The notes beneath the pieces are model-generated. The model did no database searches and was not told the origin of the DNA. It saw only the letters and a list, made by a program, of their open reading frames with translations. 5,786 nucleotides of DNA. Source: DASPMP01 sp035626995 (lineage in GTDB: Bacteria; Gemmatimonadota; Gemmatimonadetes; Gemmatimonadales; Gemmatimonadaceae). The DNA lies in assembly GCA_035626995.1 (NCBI GenBank), contig DASPMP010000314.1, positions 1 to 5,786 on the forward strand. The letters are read 5' to 3'. Each line of letters starts with the position of its first letter. The first letter of the stretch is position 1. Below are positions 5,640 to 5,786 of the stretch, one piece after another. A program made the position numbers and the translations under genes.

Positions 5640-5786
5640 ATGCCGAACGACCTGCCGAGCCGCGCTGATGCCATTGCGCTGCAGCACGAGTACACGCGCA
5701 GCGAGTCTCTCCGGACACATATGCTCGCGGTCGAAACCGCTATGCGGGCTTATGCCGCGAAGTTCGGCGAAGACATCGAGCGCCGG
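5640..5786 (+). CDS. HD-domain phosphohydrolase-like protein (5' part only)
   Basis: The frame opens at ATG 5640 and is still open at the right edge after 49 codons. The protein begins MPNDLPSRADAIAL and continues with HEYTRSESLRTHMLAVETAMRAY (residues 16-38, shown here only as the span with key residues His16, Glu22, Ser23, Leu24 and His27). This matches the N-terminal helix of small bacterial HD/HDIG-domain hydrolases, in which a conserved SLRxHMLAVE helix carries the first metal-binding histidine (here His27) before the HD pair. The HD motif itself would lie outside the window, so the assignment rests on this helix alone. No Shine-Dalgarno is seen. The gene is separated from the preceding one by a hairpin and probably starts its own transcription unit. 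Confidence 0.7.
   Translation, partial: MPNDLPSRADAIALQHEYTRSESLRTHMLAVETAMRAYAAKFGEDIERR

Overview
The window is a gene-dense, high-GC stretch of bacterial chromosome with every supported gene on the + strand. I see no mobile element, CRISPR array, tRNA or rRNA. An M28 peptidase with a C-terminal PDZ domain, a fused PolX-PHP polymerase, a TonB-like C-terminal domain in a small secreted protein and several genes without a clear Shine-Dalgarno site suggest a Gram-negative-type soil or freshwater lineage. Gemmatimonadota is my best guess, from gene style rather than any marker gene, so it is held with moderate confidence.

Left part (1-1373): the 3' end of a zinc aminopeptidase of the M28 family with a PDZ domain is followed, with the stop codon overlapped, by an HGGPG-type alpha/beta hydrolase resembling proline iminopeptidases. 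The two would fit peptide breakdown. The hydrolase has no ATG, GTG or TTG in its proper N-terminal region, so its start must be a rare codon or be affected by a sequence error.

Middle (1401-4408): an unrecognised 152-residue protein is followed by a complete 574-residue PolX (helix-hairpin-helix region, nucleotidyltransferase, PHP nuclease) and then endonuclease III (Nth), whose ATG overlaps the PolX stop in an ATGA. PolX and Nth would form a compact base-excision-repair pair. The Nth protein carries an unusual basic tail of four 9-residue lysine repeats placed exactly in front of a core of standard length.

Right part (4405-5786): a putative lipoprotein with a TonB-like C-terminal region (again ATGA-coupled, to nth), a cytoplasmic cyclophilin-type peptidyl-prolyl isomerase and a 61-residue His-rich single-pass membrane protein follow closely. 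A perfect 11-bp hairpin separates this group from the start of an HD-domain-like gene that runs off the right edge. From 468 to 5579 the gaps between genes are at most about 40 bases, so most or all of these genes may be co-transcribed. No gene-free stretch exceeds 100 bases.

I found no clearly new multi-gene system. The points most worth a second look are the Nth repeat tail, the PolX-Nth coupling, the missing conventional start of the hydrolase, and the TonB-like lipoprotein.
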